NCBI RefSeq assembly: GCF_000186265.1 | Contig: NC_014934.1 | Coordinates: 248,001 to 312,000 of the forward strand | Source of the DNA: Cellulophaga algicola DSM 14237 | GTDB lineage: Bacteria > Bacteroidota > Bacteroidia > Flavobacteriales > Flavobacteriaceae | Length of the DNA stretch: 64,000 bases | Reading direction: 5' to 3' | In this document: positions 7,516 through 15,152 of the stretch, one piece after another | How positions within the stretch are numbered: position 1 is the first letter of the stretch | Layout: every line of letters starts with the position of its first letter | Translations under genes and position numbers: made by a program | The notes under the pieces: model-generated | What the model saw: the letters and a program-made list of their open reading frames with translations, nothing else | The model's database searches: none | What the model was told of the DNA's origin: nothing

Positions 7516-7829
7516 AACAATATTCAATCGTACTCGTAAATCTTGACCCAACAATTGGTAGTGAAATTAAAAAAACAAGACCTTGTGTGATTGTTTCACC
7601 AAACGAGATAAATAAGTTTTTAAGAACAATCGTAGTTGCGCCAATGACGACTAACTTGAAAAATTATCCGACCAGAATTAAAGTAAAACATAACGGAAAG
7701 AAAGGAATGATTGCAATCGACCAAATCCGGACAATTGACAAATCTCGAATATTAAAAACGTTTGACCAATTATCGAAATCTGAAATACAGAAATGTAAAG
7801 ATATTATAAGAGAAACTTTTGTGGATTAA
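7506..7829 (+). CDS. mazF: MazF-type mRNA interferase toxin
   Basis: A 107-residue protein with the MazF/PemK signature: YSIVLVNLDPTIGSEIKKTRPCVIVSP (residues 6-32), then RTIVVAPMTTN and the GMIAIDQIRTIDKSRI block. The Arg in KTRPCVIV and the Thr in APMTTN are the usual active-site positions. MazF cuts single-stranded mRNA at short motifs; the upstream partner neutralises it. The length is typical (about 110). It is followed 35 bases on by the R'' box of attC5 (GGCAAC at 7865-7870), so the pair forms one cassette. No frameshift is present, so toxin and antitoxin look intact. Confidence 0.88.
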   Translation: MELEQYSIVLVNLDPTIGSEIKKTRPCVIVSPNEINKFLRTIVVAPMTTNLKNYPTRIKVKHNGKKGMIAIDQIRTIDKSRILKTFDQLSKSEIQKCKDIIRETFVD

Positions 7830-7860
7830 AACTGAATTTTGAACAAAAAATGAAAAGTAC

Positions 7861-7871
7861 TAATGGCAACA
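7861..7871 (+). other. Left fragment of attC-like site 5 (R'' box, cut by IS110)
   Basis: TAATGGCAACA repeats the reverse complement of the mazEF cassette start (TTGCCATTA), as expected for an R'' box. The stem of the site resumes at about 9186, on the other side of the IS110-family element. Confidence 0.55.
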
Positions 7872-7985
7872 AAGAACTGAGGTAAAAAACAAACAAATTC
7901 TTCTTTAATCTGAGACAATATTATTCTAGGCTCATAGATTCAATAAACAGATTCTTGAGCTTTTTTTATTCAATTGATCTGCTAT

Positions 7986-8954
7986 TTATCTAGGCAATAC
8001 AGAAACGTAAGTTTCATCATATGGTCTGCCATATTTTGCGATAGCAAAAGACTGCTTTAATAGTTTGTTGGCAACGGCTATCAGTGCCAATTTCTTGCTC
8101 TTTCCCTTGTTCACGATTCGCTCATACACCTCTTTGCATGCCTTGTTGTGTTTACAGGCATTGAAAGAACATAGAAACAATAGATTCCGAAGCTTTCTAT
8201 TGCCGACCTTACTTATTCGCGCACGACCTCTTACACTGCTCCCGGACTCTCGTATTGTTGGGGTTATACCTACATAACTGCAAAGCTGTGCTGCTGTTTC
8301 GAACTTACTGAAACCATCAGTGACAACAATTAAGAACAATGCAGTCTTTTGACCTATACCAGGTATCGATGTCAATAAGGTCAATTGCTCCTGTTGATCC
8401 TCTTTTACCAATGACAGAATCTTTGACTCGATAGCAGCTACCTCTTTGTTCAGCTGTTTCTTGTTACGTATCAAGGAACGGTAAACAAACTTTGAGGGTA
8501 TGCCCAGAACAGCTTCCCCATGTATCTTGTTCTTGGTTGCCGTACGTTGTTTTAAATAGGTATCCAATAACCGGAACAACTGTAAGCATTCACTTTGGGT
8601 ATCCGTCAAGGCATTGTAAATAGGAACCTCGTTGATAAGGGCATATTCACATATAGCCTTGGCATCGCTCTTGTCCGTTTTTACCTTGGCAAGTTTCATT
8701 TGAATAAAACGTTTGACAGATAATGGGTTTACTACTGAAACTATTACTTCATTTTTGTGAAGAAACTGCGCAAGTCTGTAATGATAATAACCGGTAGCTT
8801 CCATAACGACCAATGAACCTTTGGGCAATTCCTTAAGGAATTTCTTAAATCCAATTTCATCGTTCTTATACTGGTCGTGACCTTTGTTACTACCATGTAC
8901 ATCAAAGACATCTTTACTGATGTCAACTCCAAAAGTTTCTTTATATTTATTCAT
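7986..8954 (-). CDS. IS110-family transposase (recombinase)
   Basis: About 322 residues from the ATG at 8954; an upstream GTG at 8993 is in frame but MNKYKETFGVDIS is the family-like start. The N-terminal RuvC-like DEDD domain shows GVDISKDVFDVHG (first Asp), VVMEATGYYHY (Glu) and KTDKSDAKAICEYA (Asp pair). The C-terminal Transposase_20 domain has LLTSIPGIGQKTA, a helix-hairpin-helix-like motif, then SYVGITPTIRESGSSVRGRARISKVGN, which holds the catalytic serine region. IS110 recombinases are guided by a bridge RNA from the element to both the donor ends and the target. The gene is intact. Confidence 0.92.
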   Translation of the reverse strand: MNKYKETFGVDISKDVFDVHGSNKGHDQYKNDEIGFKKFLKELPKGSLVVMEATGYYHYRLAQFLHKNEVIVSVVNPLSVKRFIQMKLAKVKTDKSDAKAICEYALINEVPIYNALTDTQSECLQLFRLLDTYLKQRTATKNKIHGEAVLGIPSKFVYRSLIRNKKQLNKEVAAIESKILSLVKEDQQEQLTLLTSIPGIGQKTALFLIVVTDGFSKFETAAQLCSYVGITPTIRESGSSVRGRARISKVGNRKLRNLLFLCSFNACKHNKACKEVYERIVNKGKSKKLALIAVANKLLKQSFAIAKYGRPYDETYVSVLPR

Positions 8955-8999
8955 AAGAAATGTTTTATGAAAGAACCGGCTACTTCTGCTCACAACAAC

Positions 9000-9150
9000 T
9001 TGAAAACGAGATCTAAAGTCTCACACCTGTCTGCCGACAGGCAGGGAACTGAACGTGATTTAAGTAGTAAAAGAGAGAGGATTATCAATGTTGTCGAAGT
9101 CTGAAGCTTCACCGTATATAGTAACCTTAATTCTCTCTTTTGTTCTTTCT
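9000..9150 (-). ncRNA. Candidate bridge RNA of the IS110-family element
   Basis: The non-coding region upstream of the transposase, on the same strand, is where IS110-group elements encode the bridge RNA. In the RNA sense, TATATACGG (9120-9112) equals the target on one side of the insertion (9195-9187). GACAACA (9095-9089) is complementary, with one mismatch, to the target on the other side (7865-7871). Further along, TCAGTTC (9052-9046) equals the element's right end (7880-7874), and GAGACTTTAG (9022-9013) is partly complementary to the left end (9177-9186). The order matches target guides followed by donor guides. The GC palindrome at 9026-9045 would form the hairpin between the two donor guides. 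The limits are approximate; all matches were found by eye. Confidence 0.5.
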
Positions 9151-9185
9151 TATTATATCAACAATTTACTGAGAATCAAACTTAA

Positions 9186-9309
9186 GCCGTATATAAAAAA
9201 TTGCTGGTAAGTGCTTAATTCATTGGATTTTTCTAATTTTTAAGGTCAGTATTAAACCGAAAATTTGTGCATATTTAGACGCGACTTTTCATATACAAAC
9301 ACGTTGTGT
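9186..9309 (+). other. attC-like recombination site 5 (main part)
   Basis: The stem resumes GCCGTATATAAAAAATTGC and pairs imperfectly with GCGACTTTTCATATAC on the right, which is followed by the common end AAACACGTTGTG. The expected cut is between 9303 and 9304. The next cassette starts TTGTGTGC, whose reverse complement GCACACAA opens site 6. Confidence 0.6.
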
Positions 9310-9321
9310 GCAAGCTCAAAA

Positions 9322-9738
9322 ATGAACTTAGATAAAGTAAAAATAGAAGAGATTTTTGATGTTCTTATCCATAAACACGGATTTGATGAACACAACCGAG
9401 ACTATTTATTCCAAATTGAAACGAATTGGATTGATAATAATCACGGTAATTATATTTTACGGTTTAAAAATTGTTTTGATTTACACTCTGAATTGAATTC
9501 AACGGATTTTGATAATCTTGATTGGGACGGGACTTCTGTTATGGCATATCCTGGATTTAAGGAAAATACGGAATCCAAGAAAGCGTCGGAATTGAGCGCT
9601 AAAGTCGGAATGGACTTTAAAGAAATTATTTTAGAAACCGCATTGTACAAAATGACTTTTATTATTTCTGATTTTGACTTACGACGGTTAAATAATAATT
9701 CGGATTCGATTGACCAAATTGTATCTAAAATTGACTAA
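9322..9738 (+). CDS. Cassette protein of unknown function
   Basis: About 138 residues, starting at the ATG at 9322 (MNLDKVKIEEIFDVLIHKHG). An upstream in-frame start at 9265 would lie inside the attC5 site and is rejected. I do not recognise the family. The protein is acidic, has no signal peptide or membrane span, and seems to be a single alpha/beta domain with YILRFKNCFDLHSE, a WDGTSVMAYPGF stretch and a C-terminal MTFIISDFDLRRL strand. The layout is that of a one-gene cassette: 18 bases after the attC5 cut and 12 before the attC6 R'' box. It could be an immunity-type or regulatory protein, but nothing shows it. Confidence 0.6.
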   Translation: MNLDKVKIEEIFDVLIHKHGFDEHNRDYLFQIETNWIDNNHGNYILRFKNCFDLHSELNSTDFDNLDWDGTSVMAYPGFKENTESKKASELSAKVGMDFKEIILETALYKMTFIISDFDLRRLNNNSDSIDQIVSKID

Positions 9739-9747
9739 AAAAAGCCA

Positions 9748-9762
9748 GCACACAACAATGGT
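9748..9762 (+). other. Left fragment of attC-like site 6
   Basis: GCACACAAC (9748-9756) is the exact reverse complement of the start of the preceding cassette (GTTGTGTGC). The remaining stem is missing: the sequence passes into the end of an IS1182-type element a few bases later, which marks the present right end of the array. Confidence 0.55.
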
Positions 9763-9805
9763 AACCGTTGCACAACTCCATAATTTATAAAATAATGACC
9801 TTTAT

Positions 9806-9825
9806 AACCGCCTTTTAAGGCGGTT
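9806..9825. terminator. Terminator-like hairpin at IS1182 end
   Basis: AACCGCCTTTTAAGGCGGTT is a perfect 20-bp palindrome followed on the plus strand by TCATTTTT. It would stop transcription entering or leaving the element. A near copy with the same stem stands at 36244-36263 in the second relic. Confidence 0.55.
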
Positions 9826-9832
9826 TCATTTT

Positions 9833-11340
9833 TCAATTAGTTAAGTAATTGGTTATTTTTAAAGTGCTTAAACGTGAGTTTTTTAGAGCATATAAGGTCT
9901 TTTTTAGAAGAATGAATAAAGACCCCATTCCTGCTCCACTTTTTACGTATTTTTGAGTAAACCTCAGGTACTTTTTCAGATTATAGGCTACTGCGGAAAG
10001 ATGCATTACCTTATTGGCTTGTTTTAAGCCTATCGTATTTATTTTTCGTAAGCCCATAAACTGAGTTAAAGTACCAAATACAGGTTCAACTGTACTTTGA
10101 CGTTTACCTTTCATGTATCTGCCCTGTGGACTGTGAACCCTAGCATTATTACGTTCGTATTCAGCTCTATAATAAGTAACACTAAATTTCTTTTCTTGAG
10201 CAATTTTCCCTAGACAACTAGTGCGCATTGGACAAGCAACACAAACATGTTTTCGTGCCCTATATTCTTTCTTCTTTGTTCCTGTTTTATAATCATTAAA
10301 CTCTTTGGTAAATGGTATAATCTTTCCTTGTGGACACTGATAATAATCTTCTTCTCTATTATAAATAAAACCATTCGGTCCGCCTTTATAGGTCCCATGT
10401 GGAGGAATAAAACTTTTAAGTCCTTTTTGCTCTAAATAAGCATAGTTCTCGCCACTACTGTAGCCAGTGTCAGCAACACAATTCTTCCAAAACAGACCCT
10501 GTTTCCACAAACGCTTATGCAAACGTTCTACTATATCAGGTAATTGTTGATTGTCCTTACCATCAGCATGATACGCTTGTATATCTGTAATTACATGACT
10601 GGCCGTATCGACACTTAACTGATTCAAGTAATTAAGCTTCCGAGCCTTGCCTGGCTTTACTCTAATCCGAGCATCTGGATCTGTGGGACTATCTTGCCTC
10701 CGACGAACGGAGTGAGAGGAAGGCACTATTACTCGTATACCTGCCTCGCCGGCAGGCAGGCTTTGCGCCTTTATTTCCAGCTCCTGGCCGTTGATCTTTA
10801 TCTTTTGACCATTTTTGGTTACGACTCTTTATTGCATTTAATTCCTTTTTACTAGCGCTAACACTACGCTGCTCTTCGCTAGATTTATCACCTTTGCTTT
10901 TACGGTGTGGTGTTTCTTTGTCCATAGAACTAAACACGCGAACCTTTCGTAAATGTTCTTCCAATTCATCCTCAGGTACTTTAAGCTCCAAGGTATCCAT
11001 ACTTGCATTCGCTTATATAGGGGCAGAATCTATCGTTTGGGTATGACCGCTGACCATGCCCTTTTCTATACACATACTAAGTACTTTAGTGAAAACTTCT
11101 TCAAATACTGACTCAGGAAACAACTGACGAGTCCTACTTATCGTACTGTGCCAAGGAAATTCATCATCTACCTGCCGGCAGGCAGGTATCATAACCAACA
11201 TAAAATATCTAACCGCATTGAACAATGGGCTATAAGCTTACGGTCACTAATAATATTCTCTAAATAGCCAACCAAACACATCTTGAAAAATACTACTGGA
11301 TCTATACGCTTTTGACCACTATCGCCATAGTAACGCCAAA
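9833..11340 (-). pseudogene. IS1182-family transposase, multiply broken
   Basis: Read from high to low coordinates, the pieces are an untracked start coding RYYGDSGQKRIDPVVFFKMC and YLENIISDRKL (about 11340-11230), then DDEFPWHSTISRTRQLFPES (11225-11013), a linker piece with KSKGDKSSEEQRSVS (11000-10689) and the catalytic-type remainder (10726-9833) with VADTGYSSGENYAYLE, CPMRTSC and VEPVFGTLTQFMGLRK. Together they cover most of an IS1182-type DDE transposase but lack the first ~40 residues. Frames change at least twice, with stops between the pieces. GC-rich palindromes interrupt it, reading as PACRQ in one frame. It cannot be active. Confidence 0.8.
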
Positions 11341-11606
11341 ACTAGGATAGCCTTTTAAATACGCTTCTAAATTATCAAACCCTAGAACCTCATCATCTAA
11401 TTCTCCGTTTTTATCAGGTACAAAAAGAGAAGTAATAATATAGCCCAAATTCATGATCTGCATTTTCATTCCGTTTTTATTGGTAACTATATAGAGCGAA
11501 ACCTCTTTACTTTTTACAGGTCCCCTATGTTCTTTTTGTACAGATTGTGTGTTTATAGGAAAACTAATAAGTACGAAAAATACTGCTAAGCAAAGTGTGT
11601 TCTTCT
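11341..11606 (-). pseudogene. Aldose 1-epimerase (galactose mutarotase), N-terminal fragment
   Basis: The minus strand codes for a signal-peptide-like stretch (LAVFFVLISFPINTQS), then VSLYIVTNKNGMKMQIMNLG and YIITSLFVPDKNGELDDEV, LGFDNLEAYLKGYPSFG. This is the unmistakable first ~90 residues of an aldose 1-epimerase, an enzyme that interconverts the anomers of galactose or glucose. It ends where the IS1182 remnant begins, so about three quarters of the gene is gone. No start codon is left in frame; an in-frame TAG lies directly upstream. The original protein was probably periplasmic. Confidence 0.75.
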
Positions 11607-11660
11607 AAATTTGAAATTTAAATACCGCATCAAATCACAAAAAATAAAAAGGCGTATAAA

Positions 11661-11697
11661 GTAAAAACAGGTCAAACTATAAAAGCTTGACCTGTGT
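11661..11697 (-). terminator. Rho-independent-type terminator of the GAPDH gene
   Basis: ACAGGTCAA (11667-11675) and TTGACCTGT (11687-11695) form a perfect 9-bp stem with an 11-base loop. On the minus strand it is followed by a T run (complement of 11663-11667). It lies about 55 bases after the GAPDH stop codon. Confidence 0.7.
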
Positions 11698-11750
11698 TTA
11701 AAAGATATACTCGACTCAGTTATAAAACCGATTTTCAGAATAAAATCAAT

Positions 11751-12740
11751 CTATAGACTTAGTAACTGGCGCACCATTTGGTTGGTGAATCCCCATTCGT
11801 TATCATACCATGCCAATACTTTTAGCAAATCTCCGTCTACAACCTTGGTTAAAGATAGATCGGCAATTGATCCGTAAGGGCTTTTAATAATATCACTAGA
11901 AACTAAAGGCGCATAAGTGGTTTGTAACACTTTTTTGTAACGCTCCGTTTGTGCTTCTTCTTCTAATATTTTATTGATTTCTTCTGCAGTCACCGTTTTC
12001 TCCGTCACAATAGTAATGTCAGATAGAGAACCAACAGCAACAGGCACACGAATAGCCATACCATCAAACTTTCCGGCATATTCCGGTAATGCTTTAGTAG
12101 TAGCTACGGCCGCACCTGTAGTGGTAGGTATAAGATTATTTATACCAGAACGGCCCATTCTAAAATTACCTTTGTTAGGTGAATCTACCATAGCGTTAGA
12201 GCTGGTATCTGCGTGTATAGTAGTCATGATGGCTTTTTTGATACCAACACGTCTTCCTATAATCTCTATAATTGGGCTAATATTATTGGTGGTACAACTG
12301 GCACAAGAAAAGATACTGGTTTTACCATCTTCAGAATTTACACCGTGAACAACGGTTGGAATTTCAGGACTTTTAGATGGCCCAGATAAAACAACGGTTT
12401 TAGCTCCTGCTTTAATGTGACGATCAGCATCATTATAATTCGTAAAAATACCGGTGCTCTCTACAACCACATCAATACCTAATTCTTTCCAAGGAAGGTC
12501 TTCTGGGTTTCTTTCGTTAAAGAAACGAATTGCTTTACCATCTACTATAAGATTACCTTCTTCAAAAGCTACGGATTTTTCAAATTTACCATGGACACTG
12601 TCATACTCCAGTAAATAAGCTATGTTTTCAATAGACGCGATATCATTTACCGCAACTATTTCTAGTTCTGGTGTATCAAGAATTACTTTCAAGGTGGTAC
12701 GGCCAATTCGGCCCATACCATTAATTGCTATTTTCTTCAT
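11751..12740 (-). CDS. gap: Glyceraldehyde-3-phosphate dehydrogenase
   Basis: A 329-residue protein matching type I GAPDH in length. The Rossmann start is INGMGRIGRTTLK, the catalytic cysteine lies in SCASCTTNNISP (about residue 148), the partner histidine in MTTIHADTSS, and the C-terminal block is WYDNEWGFTNQMV. It oxidises glyceraldehyde-3-phosphate with NAD(P) and phosphate in glycolysis. The segment around NKGNFRMGRSGINNLIPTTTG departs from the usual WRRGRAAAQNIIPSSTG, so it is a divergent member and may be a second paralogue with a different cofactor or direction preference. It stands alone, with a terminator downstream and a long leader of decayed sequence upstream. Confidence 0.92.
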   Translation of the reverse strand: MKKIAINGMGRIGRTTLKVILDTPELEIVAVNDIASIENIAYLLEYDSVHGKFEKSVAFEEGNLIVDGKAIRFFNERNPEDLPWKELGIDVVVESTGIFTNYNDADRHIKAGAKTVVLSGPSKSPEIPTVVHGVNSEDGKTSIFSCASCTTNNISPIIEIIGRRVGIKKAIMTTIHADTSSNAMVDSPNKGNFRMGRSGINNLIPTTTGAAVATTKALPEYAGKFDGMAIRVPVAVGSLSDITIVTEKTVTAEEINKILEEEAQTERYKKVLQTTYAPLVSSDIIKSPYGSIADLSLTKVVDGDLLKVLAWYDNEWGFTNQMVRQLLSL

Positions 12741-12957
12741 AATGGAAGATTTAAAATGTTTGTTTTTAGGTTTCGTGAAAAAGGACGTTAAACAGTCGTT
12801 TTTTCACATATCTTTTGTCGTAAATAAACCTAGTAACCTACAGTTATTACGTTAAATTGATGTTAACGACATCTACCAGTATTTTTTATTATTACAAAAG
12901 AAATTTGTCGATTATAAGAGTTTAGTAGAAACTATACAGGAATTGACTTTTTAAAAG

Positions 12958-13155
12958 AAAGTAATAAAAGTATTAATTACCGGCTTTGACCCTTTTCAAT
13001 TAAATCCTGATATTGAGTTTAAGAGTATAATAAGAGCTAATTCTGCAACTACATTTAAACCGTCTGGAATTATAGCATTATGTTTTAATGGGGTTCTTGA
13101 AGGTTATTACATTCAAGCTTGTATCTTTCTTGTAAAATATGATGATTATTGATAA
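12958..13155 (+). pseudogene. Pyroglutamyl-peptidase-like fragment
   Basis: The frame reads KVIKVLITGFDPFQLNPDIE and then PSGIIALCFNGVLEGYYIQA before a stop. VLITGFDPF followed by NP and PSGI is the N-terminal pattern of pyrrolidone-carboxyl peptidases (C15). About 65 residues remain and the catalytic Glu-Cys-His part is absent. There is no start codon in a good position. It is judged a relic; the rest of the stretch 12741-13321 shows no gene. Confidence 0.45.
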
Positions 13156-13321
13156 TGGTCTTGTTGAAAAAGTTATTACTTCAAACATAAAATTTTAGCA
13201 AGCACAAACTCTAAAACTATCTCTTTTGTAATCACTTTTATTTATATAAATATTTTATCTTTAAGCTAAAAATCAGACATACGAGCCTAAGAACTTTATG
13301 CATTTGACAAATCAATAATTA

Positions 13322-14050
13322 ATGAGAAAAATTTTAAGTTTAATACTAGTAATTAGCATTTTTTCGTGTAAAAATTCGGAAAAGGAAAATAAAATAGAAT
13401 CGAAAACAAAAGAGCTTGAAGTAAAAGAGCAAATATTAGAACTCAATTCTGAAGTTGAGAACAACATTATTCATTGTGAAAATGAAAAGTTCATTATTAA
13501 AATTGACAATCTTAAAAATGGTAATTTAAGATACACTTCTTGGGATAAGCCAAAGTCAATATTTAACGAACCAAACCTTATCCTTTATGACGGGAAAATT
13601 GAACAACAAGGAACAGGTGGAGGATATCATTACGTATTTAAAAGTGATGAATGGAATTATATCATTGAGAATAATTTAATGGGAGAAACCAAGGAATCAA
13701 TGGGAATATTTTTAAAACTACTCAAAAATGGAAAACAGAAAGGCTATTCGAAAATGAACGATTTGACCCTAAAAAAGGACTATGACCTTAAATCTTATAC
13801 AATTAATGAACTCATTGGAAATTGGTTGACACCACATTATGCCGTTAGAAAAGTAAGTTTTTTCGATAATGGAACATTCTTATTTGATAATGGAGATGGA
13901 AAAAAATTAAAGGGAAAATTTGAACTGAATAACAAATCAGTAAGCTTAAATTTCGAGAATGGACTTGACAAAACATTGAAAATTGGAAGTGGAAAAGAAA
14001 ATACACGTTTTACTTTAATTGGCGAAGGAGAAAACTTTGTTAAAGAATAG
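13322..14050 (+). CDS. Secreted lipoprotein of unknown function
   Basis: A 242-residue protein with a lipoprotein signal: a short hydrophobic leader ending SIFSCKNSEK, with the cysteine near residue 16. After a charged, probably flexible stretch (residues 20-45) comes a compact beta-rich part (NGNLRYTSWDKPKS, GGGYHYVFKSDEWNYI). A second part begins near residue 158 (NELIGNWLTPHYAVRKVSFFDNGTFLF), which resembles the lipocalin-like start (IGNW.....SF..NGTF) of small Bacteroidota secreted proteins. I do not recognise a family. An attC-like relic begins directly after the stop codon, so it may once have been a cassette gene. Confidence 0.65.
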   Translation: MRKILSLILVISIFSCKNSEKENKIESKTKELEVKEQILELNSEVENNIIHCENEKFIIKIDNLKNGNLRYTSWDKPKSIFNEPNLILYDGKIEQQGTGGGYHYVFKSDEWNYIIENNLMGETKESMGIFLKLLKNGKQKGYSKMNDLTLKKDYDLKSYTINELIGNWLTPHYAVRKVSFFDNGTFLFDNGDGKKLKGKFELNNKSVSLNFENGLDKTLKIGSGKENTRFTLIGEGENFVKE

Positions 14051-14059
14051 AAAAAATAA

Positions 14060-14192
14060 AAACGTATATACCATACCGTGTGTATTTCATTGAGGGTTCT
14101 AACCAATCTACAAAGGCCCTACCAGACTTTATATTTGCTAACTCTAGTACTTAAAATACGTAACTAATCATACACAGCAACGTAAAAAAAAA
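14060..14192 (+). other. attC-like relic
   Basis: The stretch begins AAACGTATATACCAT and ends ACGTAACTAATCATACACAGCAACG. That end is clearly similar to the right end of attC4 (ACGCCACTAATCATATACAAACACG), including the TAGT/GCTAAA part before it. The terminal boxes no longer match the integron rule, so it is classed as a relic. Confidence 0.4.
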
Positions 14193-14323
14193 ACATTCTA
14201 CGTAATGAGAAATAGATAAAAAAAATCAAAGAGAACTATTCAAACTCAATTAAAAGTTCATATTAAAGGTCTGGACTCACAAAAGAAAGTATATCAAAAA
14301 AATTAATTTAAATAGTATTTATT

Positions 14324-14614
14324 ATGAGTAAATTAAAAATTATAGCTACAATTATTGTAAAACCTGAATTCAAAGAAGATGTTTTAAATATGCTGCAAAC
14401 GGTAACCGATGCTACACGGAAAGAGGAAGGTAATATCTCGTATGTATTACATGAAGATATTAATAATAGCTCAAAGGTCATAATTTTGGAAGAATGGAAA
14501 TCTCAGCAAGCAATTGATTTTCATAATCAAACAGAGCATTTTTTAATATTAAAGACCGAGCTTGGAGAAAAGGCCGATAGTTTAACGATAGATATAATAA
14601 GAGCGTCTTATTAA
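14324..14614 (+). CDS. Antibiotic biosynthesis monooxygenase (ABM)-domain protein
   Basis: A 96-residue protein forming one ferredoxin-like ABM domain: LKIIATIIVKPEFKEDVL, then TRKEEGNISYVLHEDI, then KVIILEEWKSQQAIDFH and a final beta strand. The family includes YgiN-like quinol monooxygenases and many uncharacterised dimeric proteins. The EEWKSQ..DFH motif is typical. It starts 20 bases before the next gene and is probably co-transcribed with it. Substrate unknown. Confidence 0.85.
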   Translation: MSKLKIIATIIVKPEFKEDVLNMLQTVTDATRKEEGNISYVLHEDINNSSKVIILEEWKSQQAIDFHNQTEHFLILKTELGEKADSLTIDIIRASY

Positions 14615-14633
14615 ATTTAAAATTTAATACAAA

Positions 14634-15128
14634 ATGAAAAATTTATTCTTTATAGTAGTCTGTTTTGCCGTATCTTTTTTAGCAAATGCACAATCAAATT
14701 CTAAACTGTACACTTACAAGCAATTTGGTGATAAATATGTTGTAAGTATTCAAAACCATTCTGAGATTACAAAAGCAATCACTGCGTTTGTTACAGAACA
14801 TGATATAAAAGCAGGAACAATTACAGGTATTGGAGCTGTTAATGAAGCTACTTTACGAATTCGGGATCCTGCTACTAAAAAATTTGTAGATAAAACTTTC
14901 ACCGAACAAATGGAAATTACCAACATAACAGGTAATATATCTCAACAAAATGACAAGCACTACATACACATTCATGTAACACTTGGGCGTTACGATTACA
15001 CAGCATTAGCAGGACATTTGCTTACCGCTAAAATTAATGGCGCTGGAGAATTTGTTATAGAAAGTTTTGATGGAACCGTTAATCGTTATTCTGATGAGGA
15101 AACTGGTCTAAACTTGTACGATTTTTAG
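14634..15128 (+). CDS. Secreted PPC-domain (DUF296) protein
   Basis: A 164-residue protein with a clear Sec signal peptide (residues 1-20, ending ANAQ). The mature part is a PPC/DUF296 domain: DIKAGTITGIGAVNEATL (residues 55-72), ITGNISQQNDKHYIHIHVTLG (residues 101-121) with the paired histidines that bind metal in some members, and GHLLTAKINGAGEFVIESF. In plants this fold is joined to AT-hooks; in bacteria single-domain versions occur whose function is not settled. A signal peptide is unusual for this family and puts it in the periplasm. It follows the ABM gene after 19 bases. Confidence 0.82.
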   Translation: MKNLFFIVVCFAVSFLANAQSNSKLYTYKQFGDKYVVSIQNHSEITKAITAFVTEHDIKAGTITGIGAVNEATLRIRDPATKKFVDKTFTEQMEITNITGNISQQNDKHYIHIHVTLGRYDYTALAGHLLTAKINGAGEFVIESFDGTVNRYSDEETGLNLYDF

Positions 15129-15152
15129 AAGTATATAGGCAATAAAGTACAT

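Larger units (their letters stand above)
7872..9185 (-). mobile_element. IS110-family insertion sequence inserted in attC5
   Basis: About 1.31 kb between the R'' box of attC5 and its stem. It encodes one DEDD-type transposase on the minus strand, has a non-coding region of about 230 bases upstream of that gene, and shows no terminal inverted repeats or target duplication, as is usual for IS110. A TT dinucleotide occurs at both ends (minus-strand reading), as a shared core would. The end positions are inferred from the interrupted attC and could be off by a few bases. Confidence 0.7.
9770..11340 (-). mobile_element. Decayed IS1182-type insertion sequence
   Basis: The 3' end of the element carries a perfect terminator-like palindrome (9806-9825) and the left flank GTTGCACAACTCC. 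The transposase frame is broken several times and the 5' end is missing: at about 11340 the sequence runs straight into a galactose-mutarotase fragment. A second relic of the same 3' end lies at 36190-36430, which supports these as element sequences. Two GC palindromes (10740-10760 and 11171-11186) lie inside the coding part. Confidence 0.7.

Noticed and set aside
9265-9321. Longer start for the cassette protein at 9322
   Set aside because: The extension would be encoded by the attC5 right arm; the ATG at 9322 fits the cassette layout.
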